Below are positions 1 through 11,470 of a stretch of DNA of 64,000 bases, piece by piece. How positions within the stretch are numbered: position 1 is the stretch's first letter; the number at the start of each line of letters is the position of its first letter. The stretch comes from Plantago major (Eukaryota > Streptophyta > Magnoliopsida > Lamiales > Plantaginaceae): the NCBI GenBank assembly GCA_026545765.1, contig CM048844.1, positions 73,313,035 to 73,377,034 of the forward strand, given 5' to 3'. The position numbers were made by a program, and so were the translations under genes. The notes beneath the pieces were generated by a model that searched no databases, was not told the origin of the DNA, and saw nothing but the letters and a program-made list of their open reading frames with translations.

Positions 1-329
1 GCCTTGGTGGCTCAATCATAGCCGTACACATGGCGCAATCCTAGCAAGCCCTCCATTTTGATGATAGCCTATAAATAGGCACACATCCCCACAAAATCAG
101 GTAAGTCACATTGCCATCCTACTATCTTATACTACACAGAGTCGATCTTCAGTCGCTCTTGAGTAAAGTCTCAAATTTGGTTTGACACTTAGCAAATCGG
201 ATCCTAACCCCCCCCCCCCCTTCTCCAAGTTACTTGTGCAGGATCTCACCCGTTGCCTCTTATCGATACGGATAAGTGAAGGAAAGCAAGAAATACTCAC
301 TAAGTGTTTGGGGAGTTCTACCCCCAACA
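1..329 (+). mobile_element. 3' part of a Tat-lineage LTR (subfamily A)
   Basis: The sequence matches the last third of the LTR at 12574-13484 almost base for base, including TATAAATA at 70-77, the C-run near 210-220 and the end CCCCCAACA at 329. The left part lies outside the window. What follows 329 is not a primer-binding site, so this is a 3' LTR or a solo LTR rather than the 5' LTR of an element entering the window. Treated as a fossil. Confidence 0.9.
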
Positions 330-334
330 ATCTC

Positions 335-545
335 AGTTATGATGGATATGATCTCAGTTATATTCCCTATATGATCTCACCTATATTCACTATGAACTCA
401 TTTATAATCACTATGATCTCAGTTATATACGCTATGATCTAAGTTATGATGGATATGATCTCAGTTATATTCTCTATAATCTCAGTTGTAGTCACTATGA
501 TCTAAATTAATTATGCCATGATCTCTATTACTTCTAGTATTTTCT
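335..545. repeat. Degenerate minisatellite, ATGATCTCAGTTAT type
   Basis: The words ATGATCTCAGTTAT, TATGATCTCA and CTATGATCTAA recur about every 20-30 bp with variable spacers. The array begins just after the LTR end. Copies are too diverged for a fixed period. No coding potential is evident; the frames open here are only short. Confidence 0.7.
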
Positions 546-744
546 CAGTAAAATTGTTTCAACAAATTTACAGGAATGCATTGCTTGGAGACAAATAATG
601 AACAGAAACTACACCGAACTGGTATTGAAGTCAGAAGGGAACATGGATGCTAGAAGAATACTAGAGGATGGGTACCAACGTGTTATATGTTATTTTCTCG
701 GCAGTTGTATGAACATTAGTACATGTAATTGAATGATATATGTT
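546..744. other. Unassigned stretch between two minisatellite blocks
   Basis: This is about 200 bp of more complex sequence (for example around 590-680) that lacks the ATGATCTCA word and separates the two minisatellite blocks. I recognise no gene, RNA or transposon end in it. It could be a small insertion or original unique sequence. Confidence 0.4.
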
Positions 745-1105
745 ATATTTTACCAACTAAAAACACTATGATCTCAACACAAAATACTATAATCGCAGAC
801 TAAACCACTATGATATCAACTCAATAAACTATGATATCAAACCAAACACTATAATCTCAACTAAAAACATACTGTTATCAGACTAAAAATAGACTATGAT
901 CTCAACTAATAACAGTATGATGTCACGGAAAAACACTATGATATCAACACAAAACACTATGATCTCATACTAAAAAACTATAATATCAACTCAAAAAATT
1001 ATGATATCAAACCAAAAACTATGATCTCAACTAAAAACCTATGATATCAAAAAACTATAATCTCAACTAAAACAACTATGATCTCAACTCAAAAAGCTAT
1101 GATAT
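745..1105. repeat. Degenerate minisatellite, CTATGATATCAACTAAAAA type
   Basis: Roughly fifteen copies of a 20-25 bp unit of the form ACTATGATCTCAACTAAAAA or ACTATGATATCAAACCAAAA follow one another. The unit shares the TATGATCTCA core with the block at 335-545 but has an A-rich tail instead of TTATATTC. The sequence is strongly AT-rich and non-coding. Confidence 0.75.
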
Positions 1106-1182
1106 CAAACAGCGAGAGGATCATTTTTGCGGATCCGTGAAAACGCAATCTTGACGGATCCGCGAGAGGATCCGCGAAAAAC
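1106..1182. repeat. Short GGATCCGCGA repeat cluster
   Basis: The word GCGAGAGGATC or GCGGATCCG occurs several times within about 75 bp, including the self-complementary CGGATCCG. The cluster could fold locally. It lies at the junction between the minisatellite and the fold-back element and may be the relic end of another repeat. Function unknown. Confidence 0.5.
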
Positions 1183-1261
1183 ACATGTTTAATGGTAAAT
1201 TGCAAATTGGTCCTGTTTCTAGTTAAATTAACTAAAGACCGTTTCTCCCAAGACTTTGTGG

Positions 1262-2183
1262 AACCTTTTTGGCCACTTTGAATTTACACCACAACCTTTT
1301 TTTTTTCTCACTCGACACAAAAACGTTAGTCAACACTTTGAGTCTACACAAATGTTGAGTTTTTTTTTTCCCAATCAACACCAAAACCTTGATGATAAAT
1401 TACACCTACTACCAAAACCTTTTCAGCTCACTAGAAATAAATTATATACAACATTGTTGATAAAAAAAACAAAAGAAAATTTATGAAATAGATTGCTTGT
1501 ATAAGAAAAAACATGTAATTACATTATTTTGATGAGAACAAGTATAATCAGAACAATTAATCGTACATAATGTTGAAAGAGAGACATAACTGAGTGAGAG
1601 AGAAAGAGAATGAAGATATCATATATGTATTTTGTTTGCCATACATTAGATGTAATTTCATTTTTAAATCATGTATATTGCAATGAGATCAAGGAGGTGG
1701 CAAATATTTTCATTTAATACCTTCATCTCATCTATATTGCAAGAATTCAAGGAACCACAACTATTTTTATGATTCTCTAGTATTATTCTTATAACAATGG
1801 CTATTAAATATTTAACAATCAAAAATTACATCCTGCCACTTCAGAATTTGCAACTATGGCCACGCACAATTATGTCTCTCTTTCAATATTATATACGATT
1901 AATTCTTCTGATTATACTTGTTCTCATCAAAATAATGTAATTACATGTTTCTTCTTATACAAGCAATCTTTTTTATACTTTTTCTTTTGTACATAATTTA
2001 TTTCTGGTGAACTGAAAAGGTTTTGGTAGTTGGTGTAATTTATCATCAAGGTTTTGGTGTTGATTGGAAAAAAAACTTAACCTTTGTGTAGACTCAAAGT
2101 GTTGACTAACGTTTAAGTGTCGAGCGAGAAAAAAAAAAGGTTGTGGTGTAAATTCAAAGTGGCCAAAAAGGTTATAGTGTAAA
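1262..2183. mobile_element. Fold-back DNA transposon with long inverted repeats (non-autonomous)
   Basis: The left arm (about 1262-1594) is the reverse complement of the right arm (about 1866-2183), with roughly 90% or better identity by eye. Examples are CCTTTTTGGCCACTTTGAAT on the left and its complement ending near 2172, and GATTGCTTGTATAAGAA at about 1489 paired with about 1965. The arms enclose about 270 bp of AT-rich sequence with no transposase. Within an arm a shorter motif (CACTTTGARTYTACAC followed by a T-run) occurs twice about 70 bp apart. Long arms with internal subrepeats fit a Foldback or MULE-like non-autonomous element. I could not fix the exact ends or a target duplication. 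Confidence 0.8.
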
Positions 2184-2639
2184 ATAAAATTTATTCTATA
2201 TTTAATTATTGTAATTAGGAATTAGGGAAGAAATAAAAAAAAAAAACGGTTGAAGTCGATGCAGAGCGGTTGAGGGCGACACAGAGCAACGGTTGAGAGC
2301 GACACAAAGCAACGGACACGTGTCAGATGTCGACACCCTGACTGACGGTAGAAAACCTGTTCTCACTTTCACGTCCAACTTATCAAAACTCAATTTACTA
2401 GTCTTATGCATGAAGGCTAGTTTATCAATTTTATTATTATCAGTCAATCGATTAAAACAGACCAAAATTCCATTGCCTAGTGATGTAGTCATGTATCCTG
2501 TCATCGGATTTTTGTTTAGTTACCAGCTTCAGTTTCTTTATAATTTAATTTTAATATTTGTTTTGGTCTCTTACATTATAGTGGTGATTTTCGGAGGATT
2601 CGAGGTGCAAGTTAGTAGAGATTTGGTGGTCTAGCTAGG
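2184..2639. other. AT-rich spacer with a small three-copy repeat; no gene seen
   Basis: Between about 2258 and 2312 a unit of about 22 bp, of the form GCGACACAGAGCAACGGTTGA, is repeated about three times with changes. The rest is AT-rich. Open frames of about 100 codons exist on both strands but overlap each other and show no recognisable domain, so I do not call a gene. Confidence 0.4.
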
Positions 2640-3477
2640 TTAAGCTTGTTTTGAGTCGTTTTCGAGGTAAGGGGAACTCTTGACACTTTTGATTCTATTT
2701 TATTGTTATCGTATATATATGTATGTTTTATGATTGACAAATTACTTATGGTTATTATATCAAGGAATGAGACTTGGTATAATAATCTATTCGAAAAGGA
2801 TTAAGTATGTGTACCCATAAATGTTTTGCGACGTGTGTGAAAATTATTTTGTTCAAAAGTATGGATTGAAAATATTTTTTATGCTCATTGATATGCCTAT
2901 GAATTGTTTGGGCCCTTTCGAGGGAATGTCGTGCTTTTGGAGATCTCCCATTGTTATGTAATCCCTTTGGTAGGGCATTGTTATTGTTATGTAAAAGCCG
3001 ACCTGTGTGCCACCACGGTTCGTGTGACCGCAGTGTATTGTCTGATTGAGCTAAAAGTAAATTGCTATTGTTTTGATAATGTTCCATGCAAATGATTTTG
3101 ACTATATTATATATTGGCGAGTGTATATATATGTATGATTTTACTACTGTACTTGATCCGGGTAAAAGTGTCAGGAGTTCACCCTTACACCTTTTTTTTC
3201 AGTTGAGTCGGTGACTGCGGTTTGAGGCGGGTGCTAGTGGAAGCTAGTCGGTCTAGAGCAGCTAGTAGTGTTAGTGAAAGTTTTGTAATTTCTGAAACTG
3301 TAATAAGTCGAGATTTCTCTAAAATTGTATCTATTGTATTTGAGTTGTAGTTGCTCTGTTGTTGTACCACTGTTTTCAAAATGTTTTATAACTAAAATTG
3401 AGGCTTCATCTTGACGTGAGCCCATCTCACGATAGACGGCCGGTCGCGCTAAAGTATTTTGGTTTTGGGGCGTCACA
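2640..3477 (+). mobile_element. Possible relic LTR (Ty3/Gypsy-like)
   Basis: The stretch has the feel of a plant Gypsy LTR: a GAGGTAAGGGGAACTCTTGAC-like segment near 2665, a mid-region with CCGACCTGTG and GGTTCGTGTGACCGC, and an end reading GATAGACGGCCGGTCGCGCT then GGGGCGTCACA at about 3467-3477. No matching partner LTR, primer site or clear left end was found. The assignment rests on resemblance from memory only. Confidence 0.35.
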
Positions 3478-3584
3478 CGACAAGTGTACGTATATAATTG
3501 AGTCACATAGGTGAAGTAGGCCTAAACACTTCCCCAAATGGATTTCCAGATGTTATGTGAGTTTGGTCCGCCCAAAATGTCCGA

Positions 3585-3810
3585 GGTAGGGGTGGCCAAC
3601 GATCCAGACATTTACGCTAATGACTGTTTGTTCATTCGTTCGTCTGAAAGTATGTTTGGTTCGTGTTCGATGAACATTATAAATTGGCGTTCGAGTTCGG
3701 TTTGATTTTTTTTATTGTGCCTGTTTGAGTTCGGTTCGACGAACATTATAAATTGTCTGCTCAAGCGCTTTGTTCGTAATGTTCGAAAAAAGCTCTAAAT
3801 TAAGATTTTA
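3585..3810. mobile_element. Possible hAT-type non-autonomous scrap
   Basis: It opens with TAGGGGTGGCCAAC, like terminal repeats of plant hAT-type small elements. The body is rich in GTTCG/CGAAC words, with GACGAACATTATAAATTG-like text repeated at about 3670 and 3738. No opposite end or target duplication was found, so this is tentative. Confidence 0.3.
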
Positions 3811-3947
3811 CAAAAATTAAAATAATATACTACAACGCCATAAACAACAACAATAACTCCAAACTGAACTATTTAAGCCTAAAAATACCATAATTGCATC
3901 ATGAATTTTCATGTAGACAAAATATATTAATAATAATAATATTAATT

Positions 3948-4107
3948 GACAATAAGTGAAAGCAGACAGTCTTGGTTGCTAGGCAGAAAGGACACTTGAA
4001 CTTCAAAACTCTGAACAAGCTAGCCAAGAAAGAGTTGGTGGTTGGATTACCCAAAATGGCATACAGAATAGATGGTGTATGCTCAGCTTGCCAAATGAGG
4101 AAACCCC
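3948..4107 (+). mobile_element. Ty1/Copia relic: integrase zinc-binding (GAG-pre-integrase) part
   Basis: The plus strand reads GHLNFKTLNKLAKKELVVGL, then a C-x2-C pair in VCSACQM. This is the zinc-binding region that precedes the catalytic core of Copia integrase. It stops where Gypsy sequence begins, around a short shared word CAGAAGAGAGC near 4108. The Copia piece on the far side of element 1 (13485-13790) is probably the same element. Broken fossil. Confidence 0.8.
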
Positions 4108-6085
4108 AGAAGAGAGCGAAAACTCCCAGGAAAAGGCTAGTCATGTGGTGATAGCCCAAATCAAGGAATCAAGGGGAGAGAAAGAAGCAGAAGAGACACA
4201 AAGAGATAGCATCCAGCTTATGACTAAGTATCACCAACCTATGGATGATTCACTGAGAGTAAGGCACATGTTCCTCTTGGACGAAGAACTCAATACCTCG
4301 ACAACTGCATCTTCCGACAAGAAGCAGGAGGTTGAGAAAGCACTCACTCCCACTTCGGGAGGCAAGGAAAGAAACAAAGAATGTTGGACATTACAAGTGG
4401 ACGGATCATCCACCGGACGGTTGGGAGGAATAGGAATTTTCCTTGAAAGTCCTGAAGGAGCCAAGCTAGAGTACGCCATCACCCTCAATTTTAAGGTGAC
4501 AAACAACGAGGCCGAATATGAAGCACTTATCACCGGCCTAAGAATGGCGAAAGCCCTTCAGGTAAAAAGGATCAAAGCCTACAGACTCGCGGCTGCATAA
4601 TCTAGTTCTCGGGTCCTTTACCACCAAAGGACCTAACATGATCAAATACTTGGAGCTCCTCAAGAAAGAGGTTGAGCACTTTGAATAATTTACTCTTGAC
4701 CAATTTCACAGAGAATGGAATGAAAAAGCCGACGCCCTCTCCAAGTACGCCTCAGCCTTAGGAGCTTTGGACACAAGAAGTGTCATCCTAATGACCCGCG
4801 CGGAATCCTACCTGGCAAACCCCAACGGACAGATGTTTCTCTTGAGCACAGAAAGAAACTGGATGACTGATATATTCCGTTACCTCAAGGATGGTACTTT
4901 ACCTGAGGATCCTAGAGAGGCCAGGAAGATTCAATGTCGAGCTAACATATACTTTATTCTGGAAGAAGATCTCTACAAAAGATCCTACAGCGGAACTCAC
5001 ATGAGGTGCCTAGATCCTGAAGAGGCGAAAACTGTGATGAAAGAAATCCACCCGGAAGTTATGGAAGTCATTCTGGAGGAAGAACTTTGGCGCAAAAGAT
5101 CATAAGACAAGGATACTATTGGCCAACTATTGACATAGATACTGCCAACATCGCCCGCGCCTGTGAAGATTGCCAGTGCTATGCCAACATACCACACCGC
5201 CCGACCAACCCTATGATTCCGTCAATCATAGCATGCCCATTTGATCAATGGGGCATAGACATAGTTGGTCCCTTTCCGCGAGGAACACATCAAAAGAAGT
5301 TCTTGATAGTGGCAGTGGAATACTTCACTAAGTGGGTCGAAGCTGAAGCAGTGTCAACCATCACAGAAAGCAGGGTTCGGACATTCATCTGGAAGAACAT
5401 CATCTGCCGGTTTGGACCCCCACGAGTGCTAGTTTCAGACAATGGAGCACAATTTTTTGGGTCAAGACTGAAGGAGTGGCTTCAGTCCTTCAAAATAGAA
5501 CAACGCTTTACTTCCATCGGCCACCCCCAAGCCAATGGTCAGGTGGAAGCCACCAACAAGACCATAGTCAAAATTTTGGAGAGAAGGTTGAGAACTTCCC
5601 AAGACAGTTGGGCGGATGATCTCGACGCAGTCCTTTGGGCGCATCGAACGATAGCCCGGACTGCCACACAAGAAACACCTTTCTCCCTGGTCTATGGATC
5701 CGAGGCGGTCATCCCTTCGGAAACGGTGGTGGCAACCCAGAGAATCCAGCAATACAACCCAGTTGATAATGAGATCGCAAGGATCTATGACCTTGAGCTC
5801 CTTAAAGACAAGCGCGATAAGGCATTGGCCAACATCCTTCGGTACCAAGCCATGACCGCTCGGGCCTACAATAAACGTGTCTTTCCCAAGGAAATACAAG
5901 TTGGAGACTTAGTCCTCAGAAGAGCCGATATACTAAGTCATGTGGGGAAACTTAAGCCCAAATGGGAAGGACCTTACAAAGTTACTGGGGCAAGAGTTAA
6001 TGGAAGCTTTGAACTAGAAGATGGGCAAGGGCGGTCCTTGAAGAGAACTTGGAATGCCAAGAATCTCCAAAAGTTTTACACTTAG
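4108..6085 (+). pseudogene. Tat pol remnant: archaeal-type RNase H and integrase
   Basis: In order there is a second (archaeal-type) RNase H around 4380-4770, with CWTLQVDGSS and NNEAEYEALI motifs typical of the dual-RNase-H Tat lineage. The integrase H2C2 zinc-binding region follows near 5040-5200, then the DDE core with PFDQWGIDIVG near 5240 and SDNGAQF near 5440, and a GPY/F-type C-terminus ending in NLQKFYT at 6085. A few breaks are present, so it is read as a dead copy. The integrase part is the best preserved. Confidence 0.9.
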
Positions 6086-6780
6086 AGAAGGAGCGTGGCA
6101 ACGACTGTCACCTTCCTTTATCTTGTCGATCTGTTTTTTTGTGTTTGTTTTTTGAAAAGGCCTCGAAGCCCTCAAGTTGTAATTCGATTTCCGTCAAATC
6201 AATACAACTGTGATTTCATAAACATTGTTTAACTACTCGATCCGAAACTAGATCATACACTGATCCGGATCGGATCAACACGATGAAAACAGCATCCCAC
6301 AAAGACGAGAGCAAGTACTTTATTTAACAACAGAATGCAGAATTACAAGGCTAGGGTCCGAAGAGCCCCAATCTACCCTTTAAAAGCAAGTACCTATTCT
6401 AACTTAACCTTGATCCCCCGAACCTAGCTAAGTCCGAGCATAATTGTTCCCACATCTGCGGGCTCCCAAAACTGCTCGTCATTAAGAACTTCAGGAGTCC
6501 ACCTCGGATTATCTGGGAACTGGAATCGGCCGACCGGGCTAATCAAGGTCTTTCCAAACATTTAGGCAATGCTTCGCAACTCCCAAGTAAACGAGCCAGC
6601 TCCGACGCAAGCAAGAAACACTCCAACAATTCGGATCGCCTTTTACCGGATTATAATACACAAATCTCTCCGATTTAAAGTACTTGGAAGGCAACCATCC
6701 CGGACAGTCGGAATGTCCAAATCACTCCGGAGGCTCCAACTGTTCCGAGTTCCAACAAAATCGGCATTGTCAGGAACTCT

Positions 6781-6825
6781 GTTCCAGAATTGCAAGTCGC
6801 TCTCTCGAGCCTTCAATTCTGGAAC
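6781..6825. other. Stem-loop 1 in element 1 spacer
   Basis: GTTCCAGAATTG (6781-6792) is followed 21 bases later by its exact complement CAATTCTGGAAC (6814-6825), giving a perfect 12-bp stem. The counterpart in element 2 is 56919-56963, with one changed pair. Role unknown; it could be an RNA structure of the genomic transcript. Confidence 0.85.
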
Positions 6826-6959
6826 GTAGCCACTAACAAAACCAAGATTGCTCGAACGAAAAACTTTAGGAGTAAGACGAACAACTTCCGGGAAGAGATA
6901 TTTCCGGAGGATCTCAACAATCCGACTCCTAACAAAGACCGGCACTATCAGGGACTCCA

Positions 6960-7002
6960 TTCCAGAATTGCAAGTAGCTCCCTAGAGCCTTCAATTCTGG
7001 AA
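6960..7002. other. Stem-loop 2 in element 1 spacer
   Basis: TTCCAGAATTG (6960-6970) pairs perfectly with CAATTCTGGAA (6992-7002). The arms and the loop edges resemble stem-loop 1 about 180 bp upstream, so the two arose by local duplication. The counterpart in element 2 is 57098-57141. Confidence 0.85.
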
Positions 7003-8520
7003 CGAAACCACCAATAGACCCGAACTGCTCGGATACGGACTTTCAAGAACGAGCCAAAAATCTGTGGAGGTTAAAGTACACTACCTTCGATCCGAAGGAC
7101 GAATGACTCGGAACACAACAGGCTTGACAGAATGCCTTCCAACATCTCGGGCAGATCTTACACCGGACCTCGAAATACTGGAAGGGATTCTACCAAACCA
7201 ATTATGCCGACTCATCGCCCCCCGGGCACATACCACGGGCGGAGTGCTTCGGATGTATCGAGGCTCAGAACACAGTCGTATAAAAATCCCCAAACCATCC
7301 AGCTAATCTACCTCTCCGGGGCTAAAAGTCACGGATATAGACCACAGCCCCGGAGAAAGAAGATTAGCCTGACGATCAGAGGAATTGATTGGCAAAGATT
7401 TCAGGCCTCACTCGGCACGGACCGTATCCTCGAAGATCCGAAGCTGGCTTTCCGAGCAATTTAATTTCCAAAACTCTCACCGTGAACCAACCCGGGTAGA
7501 CTTCCGAAGCATCGGAGAAACCCTTGGGACAAGATCACGCGCAAGAGTGATGGTATAAACATGCTTCATGACCGCTCGGACTCGAGCTCGGACCTTTGGT
7601 TACTATAAAGGAGGAGAAATGTCCTAATGAAAAGCCGCATAAAGCGAGGTATATATAGAAAGAGAGGACCAATTAGGCGGACACATGTCCCATATTCACG
7701 GAAATGGGCTTGGGCGAACATGGGCCCGCTCTTGGCTTCCATTATTGACAATAATCCATCCATACGGTCGGTCATATTGACTAAGTTACTCACTCGAACG
7801 TATCAAGCTCGGGGCTGACATAACGACATCTGAAGCAACTGAGATTCGTATAGAGTCACCCTATACTTAATGCTGATCATCTTTTCACTATCTCACAAGT
7901 CTGTATGACTCGGGATGACACACCAAGTCAACGTCCGAATCGTCACTACTTATCACGATACAAGGAAATTCTCTTTCTCGCAAGCCTTGTCACTCTAAGA
8001 CGTGGCTCCGAACCGTTAGTGATCCGGATTATTTCTATTAAAGATTCCGATTCGGATGGGTACAATGGTTGATCGTCCCCCAAGACCCGCAAAGGAGAAT
8101 TTGCATCAGGCAAATTAACGTTCTGGCGGTTTGAATCTCAAGGGTCCGAACACATTATCCGAATTTACGAGAGTTGACGAGTTACTAAGCAAATACGAAA
8201 TTAAACGCGCAAGAATGTAAACAGCAACATTAGTATTTCAGCGACAAAAATAGTTCCGAGCCACCAAGGGGCCCGAACCAACAACATTCATCAAGACAAG
8301 TATATGTTTATACAACAAAAGATGACGAGCAAAAAAGGACAACATTGCTTCTAGGCCCGAAGGCACCCTACTACAAAAAACCCGGGGCATACCCCGTCTT
8401 TACTGCCTTCGCCGCTCGGACGAACTAGGTTGAGACCTAGAGGGACCCCCCGTATCCTTCTCCGAAGGCGCTTGACCTTGCTGTTGGGCTGCCTGGGCTA
8501 ACCTCCGTTCTCTCCGAGCC

Positions 8521-11470
8521 TCAACCTCTTTCAGGAAGGCCGGACATTGCTGCATCAAATCTAGGTCGCGATCGAAGCCACGATGTGCCCAGAGTCAGCC
8601 AGTCTCGGTTGTGTTCCAAGTGATCCTCCAAAGGAACGAAAACACTGGACATAAGCACCCGAGGGACGAAGGGTGGGAGATACGGACCGCCATGGTTGTA
8701 CTTCTTACCCTCCGACTCGTCGCAGACCAACTCCACAAATTCACACTTGAGCAGGTCTTCGTCCAAGACACCCTCCGGAGCAAAGTCCGATCCATCTCCA
8801 TTCTTAAAGGCGGACACTCCCTCAGCCTCCAAGTCGCAGTCATCCGGTATCCAACCCTTCCTCCGGCACTGGTCCACAGCTGCATCGAACCCATCTTGAC
8901 GGGCCTCGTCATACTTCGACTCGAACAAAAACTTGCAGGAGTCCGAAGCAAGGAAATCTTGGGCAGCCCTTGTCCGGACCACCAGAAGCTCTTTCAGCAT
9001 CATATCCTTGAAAGTCCGAGAGACACCCACGAACTCGTCCAAACTATCTTGGTGCACTTTCAAGTCAGTTTCCAAAGATAGGATGGCACTTTTCATCTTG
9101 GCCGTCTCCGACTCGGCCTCCTGTTTAGCAGCTATGGCCTTCTTTAGGCGCTCCGAAGTGCTGTTCAACCGGGACGTTTCAATCGCCCGGGCAGCCTCAG
9201 CCTTGGCCAAATCCTCTTCTAGGGTAGCCCTCCGAGCAGCTACCAAGGAGCATGCTTCCACAGCGGCAGCAAGCTAAAAATGACAGATATCACAAACGTT
9301 TAGATATCTCCGAATCGCAGGAAGATAACAAAATAACCAAAACACTTACTTACCTTGCGTTGAGCGGCAACCAACTCTGAAATCCGCTCCAACTCCGGGG
9401 CAGCAACCAACCGAGCAACTTCAGCATCCGAATCCAGCTCGGGCGCCTCGCTCATCTTCCCCTTGCCTTTTTTAGCGGGAGGATTCTGACCTTCGGAGGG
9501 GCGCTTTTTTGCAGCTGCAGCGCTCGATCCGCTGGCGGGATCTCGGGACACGGATCTTGGAGGCTTCCTCGAGCCCTTAGATCCGACCACCTTACCCTTG
9601 TCCGGAGTAGGGATAGTTTGGGCCTCTTCGCCCGCAGCAGCTCTCCGAGATTCCTCCACTCGGAACACGGCAGCATTTCTTGGCTCTTCCATCGGGAGTA
9701 CGGTGGAAGTCTTGATAATTTGGGTCCGGGAACCCTCTGCCATCTCCTTCCGCTGCGCAGCATTTTGTTGACGCTTCAACTCCCGCATGGTTGCCATCGT
9801 ATACTCGAACCAAAAAGCTACACATCCGAATGACAGAGAGTTAAACCAAAAAGCTACACATCCGAATGACAGAGAGTTAAACCAGCTAGCTACACATCCG
9901 AATGACAAAAAGCTACACTTGCAGAATAAATAGACAAGCTACGGACCGAATCGGGCAACCACCCCAGATTAAAGAAGGATCACTTACTCAGGTCCTCCAT
10001 ATCATCACAAAAGCTGGGCTCGGACAAACCGGCTAGGTACGGAAGAGGCTGACATATCAGCCCTCGGAAGAAGTACTTTTCCGGCTCTTGACTCCGATGG
10101 AGCGCTTGCATCCACAAAGGGATGTTCCGTGCCGGTGGCTTCCAATCTGGCAGCTTGCCTCGGAAGAACTTTTTCTCAAAATACCACGTGGGCCTCTCCT
10201 CTTCGGATTGGACGGGTTTCAATGCGGGCCGCACGAAAATATACCTCTGAAACCATTGGATTCCCAACGAGGACAGGGGGTCAACAAAAAACGTGTACGC
10301 CTGGCGACATACGAACGTATAGAACCATGCGTTCCTATTACTTACACTTATGTTGAATAATTTACGAAAATTATCGAATGTGACCGGGATGCCTTTATAT
10401 TTACATAAGACCCCGAAGCACATCAGATTTCCGAGGGAGTTGGGGATGATCTGGTGCGGACTCAACCCCATACTGTTCAAAATCTCCAGAAACTCGGACG
10501 ATACGGGTAGCCGCCACCCGCAATGGAGACTTATCTCATGGACACACATGTATCCCGGAGGCGGATTGTAGAACGCATGCGATTCGTCTGGGATAAGAAT
10601 CTCCACACACTCCGGGATCTCATATCTCCTCCAGAGCTCATCCACTTCCTCGGCTCGGATGGTTGAGGCACAAGTAGGCAAAGTACCGTCCTCATTCAAC
10701 TCGCCTTTCGGATCGGGGTGAGTGACCTCGTCTTTAGACCGAGGGAACTTTACTTGGAATACGTCCTCACCCTTCCTCAGCCTCTCCGGACGCTCTTCCT
10801 CAGCCATCTGCCGACTCGGCCCTGCTTGCGCAGCAGATCCCACACGGGGCATATGAGCGGATGGCTCTACACTTTCTTCCTCTTCGGAACCAGAATATTG
10901 GCCCCGCACACCTTCTTCTGCCTCATCTTCTTCGAATGAGGTCGCTAACTCTACGACAGTCTGAAGAGGCACAACGACTTGCACACGATCCTCCTCACCC
11001 TCTTCGAAGATGCCCAAATTGGGAGGTGCTTCCGAGGTATCATGAACTTCCTCGATGGTCGGCTCCTGTGGATCCGGAACGAACGGGACTCGATTAGGAT
11101 TACTCCTAAAATTATAACCAAGGTTGCGAATTAAGGATCGGATCTCTACCGGGAGTTCAGATTCTTGGCCAGCCCGACCCGGGCGACGAGTTCCTATAAC
11201 TCGCGAACTTGTTTCTTGAGCCGCTACAATAACCTGCACATGGGACACTCGCAGGTAATCTCGACGCCTCGGAGGACCGAAATTCGGAACAACTAACCGA
11301 AGTAAGGAACTTACCTCGGGCTCTTCCCGGCTCGGATGGGGCGCTTGTTCCACCTCCAATACTTCGTCGTCATCTACGATCTCAATTTCCTCGGAGCTAT
11401 CGGTTAAAGATATCGCTTCGGAGTCATATCCCTCAGCCTCGGATCGATTTTGGCTATCACTCTCGGACAT
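8521..11470 (-). CDS. Antisense accessory gene of element 1 (PF04195-like protein, spliced)
   Basis: The gene reads opposite to gag-pol. From the start at 11470 (MSESDSQNRSEAEGYDSE) come an acidic N-terminal part, then a conserved globular part at about 10750-10230. That part has YNPPPGYMCVHEISLHCGW and LSPHQIIPNSLGNL, matching in style the 'putative gypsy type transposon' family PF04195. After a junction near 9987 there is a basic stretch with KKRPSEGQ and KKGKGK (likely nuclear signal). After a second GT-AG intron (about 9353-9274) comes a long Glu/Lys/Ala-rich coiled coil (9261-8950) and an acidic tail. I start it at 11470 because a splice acceptor lies directly before that ATG. Such antisense genes are known in Tat-lineage elements (for example Grande); their role is unknown. 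This copy looks nearly whole. Confidence 0.75.
9808..9915 (-). repeat. 36-bp tandem repeat, three copies, within the antisense gene
   Basis: The unit containing AACCAAAAAGCTACACATCC repeats with period 36 at 9808, 9844 and 9880. The last copy is more diverged. Because 36 is a multiple of three it reads on the minus strand as a repeating 12-residue unit (FGCVAFWFNSLS). Element 2 has only one copy at the matching place. It lies at an intron/exon boundary, so it may be intronic rather than translated. Confidence 0.85.

Larger units (their letters stand above)
6086..8520. other. Element 1 spacer between pol and the antisense gene
   Basis: About 2.4 kb without a recognisable protein. It is rich in TCCGA/TCGGA words and holds two strong short stem-loops (entered separately). 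The same spacer, in the same order, is present in element 2 (56114-58520). The short frames here are not alike in pattern between the copies, and I do not call them genes. Confidence 0.7.

Noticed and set aside
205-222. Long C-run in the LTRs as a regulatory switch
   Set aside because: The run is in all copies, but its length varies between them in the way ordinary slippage (or base-calling error) would produce. Nothing points to a function.
127-330. Minus-strand frame recurring at the end of subfamily A LTRs (also 13303-13512 and 18726-18944)
   Set aside because: It recurs with the LTR, crosses the C-run whose length varies from copy to copy, and has no domain.
2202-3087. Overlapping frames of 100-113 codons in the left flank as host genes
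   Set aside because: They lie on both strands over the same bases, lack recognisable domains, and fall in AT-rich sequence and an LTR-like relic.
5462-5899. Minus-strand frame of 145 codons opposite integrase, also at 55490-55927
   Set aside because: It is a shadow of the conserved integrase coding sequence on the plus strand.
7560-8200. Short frames in the spacer of element 1 as an extra accessory gene
   Set aside because: The matching spacer of element 2 does not keep these frames in a like form, and no domain or start context supports them.
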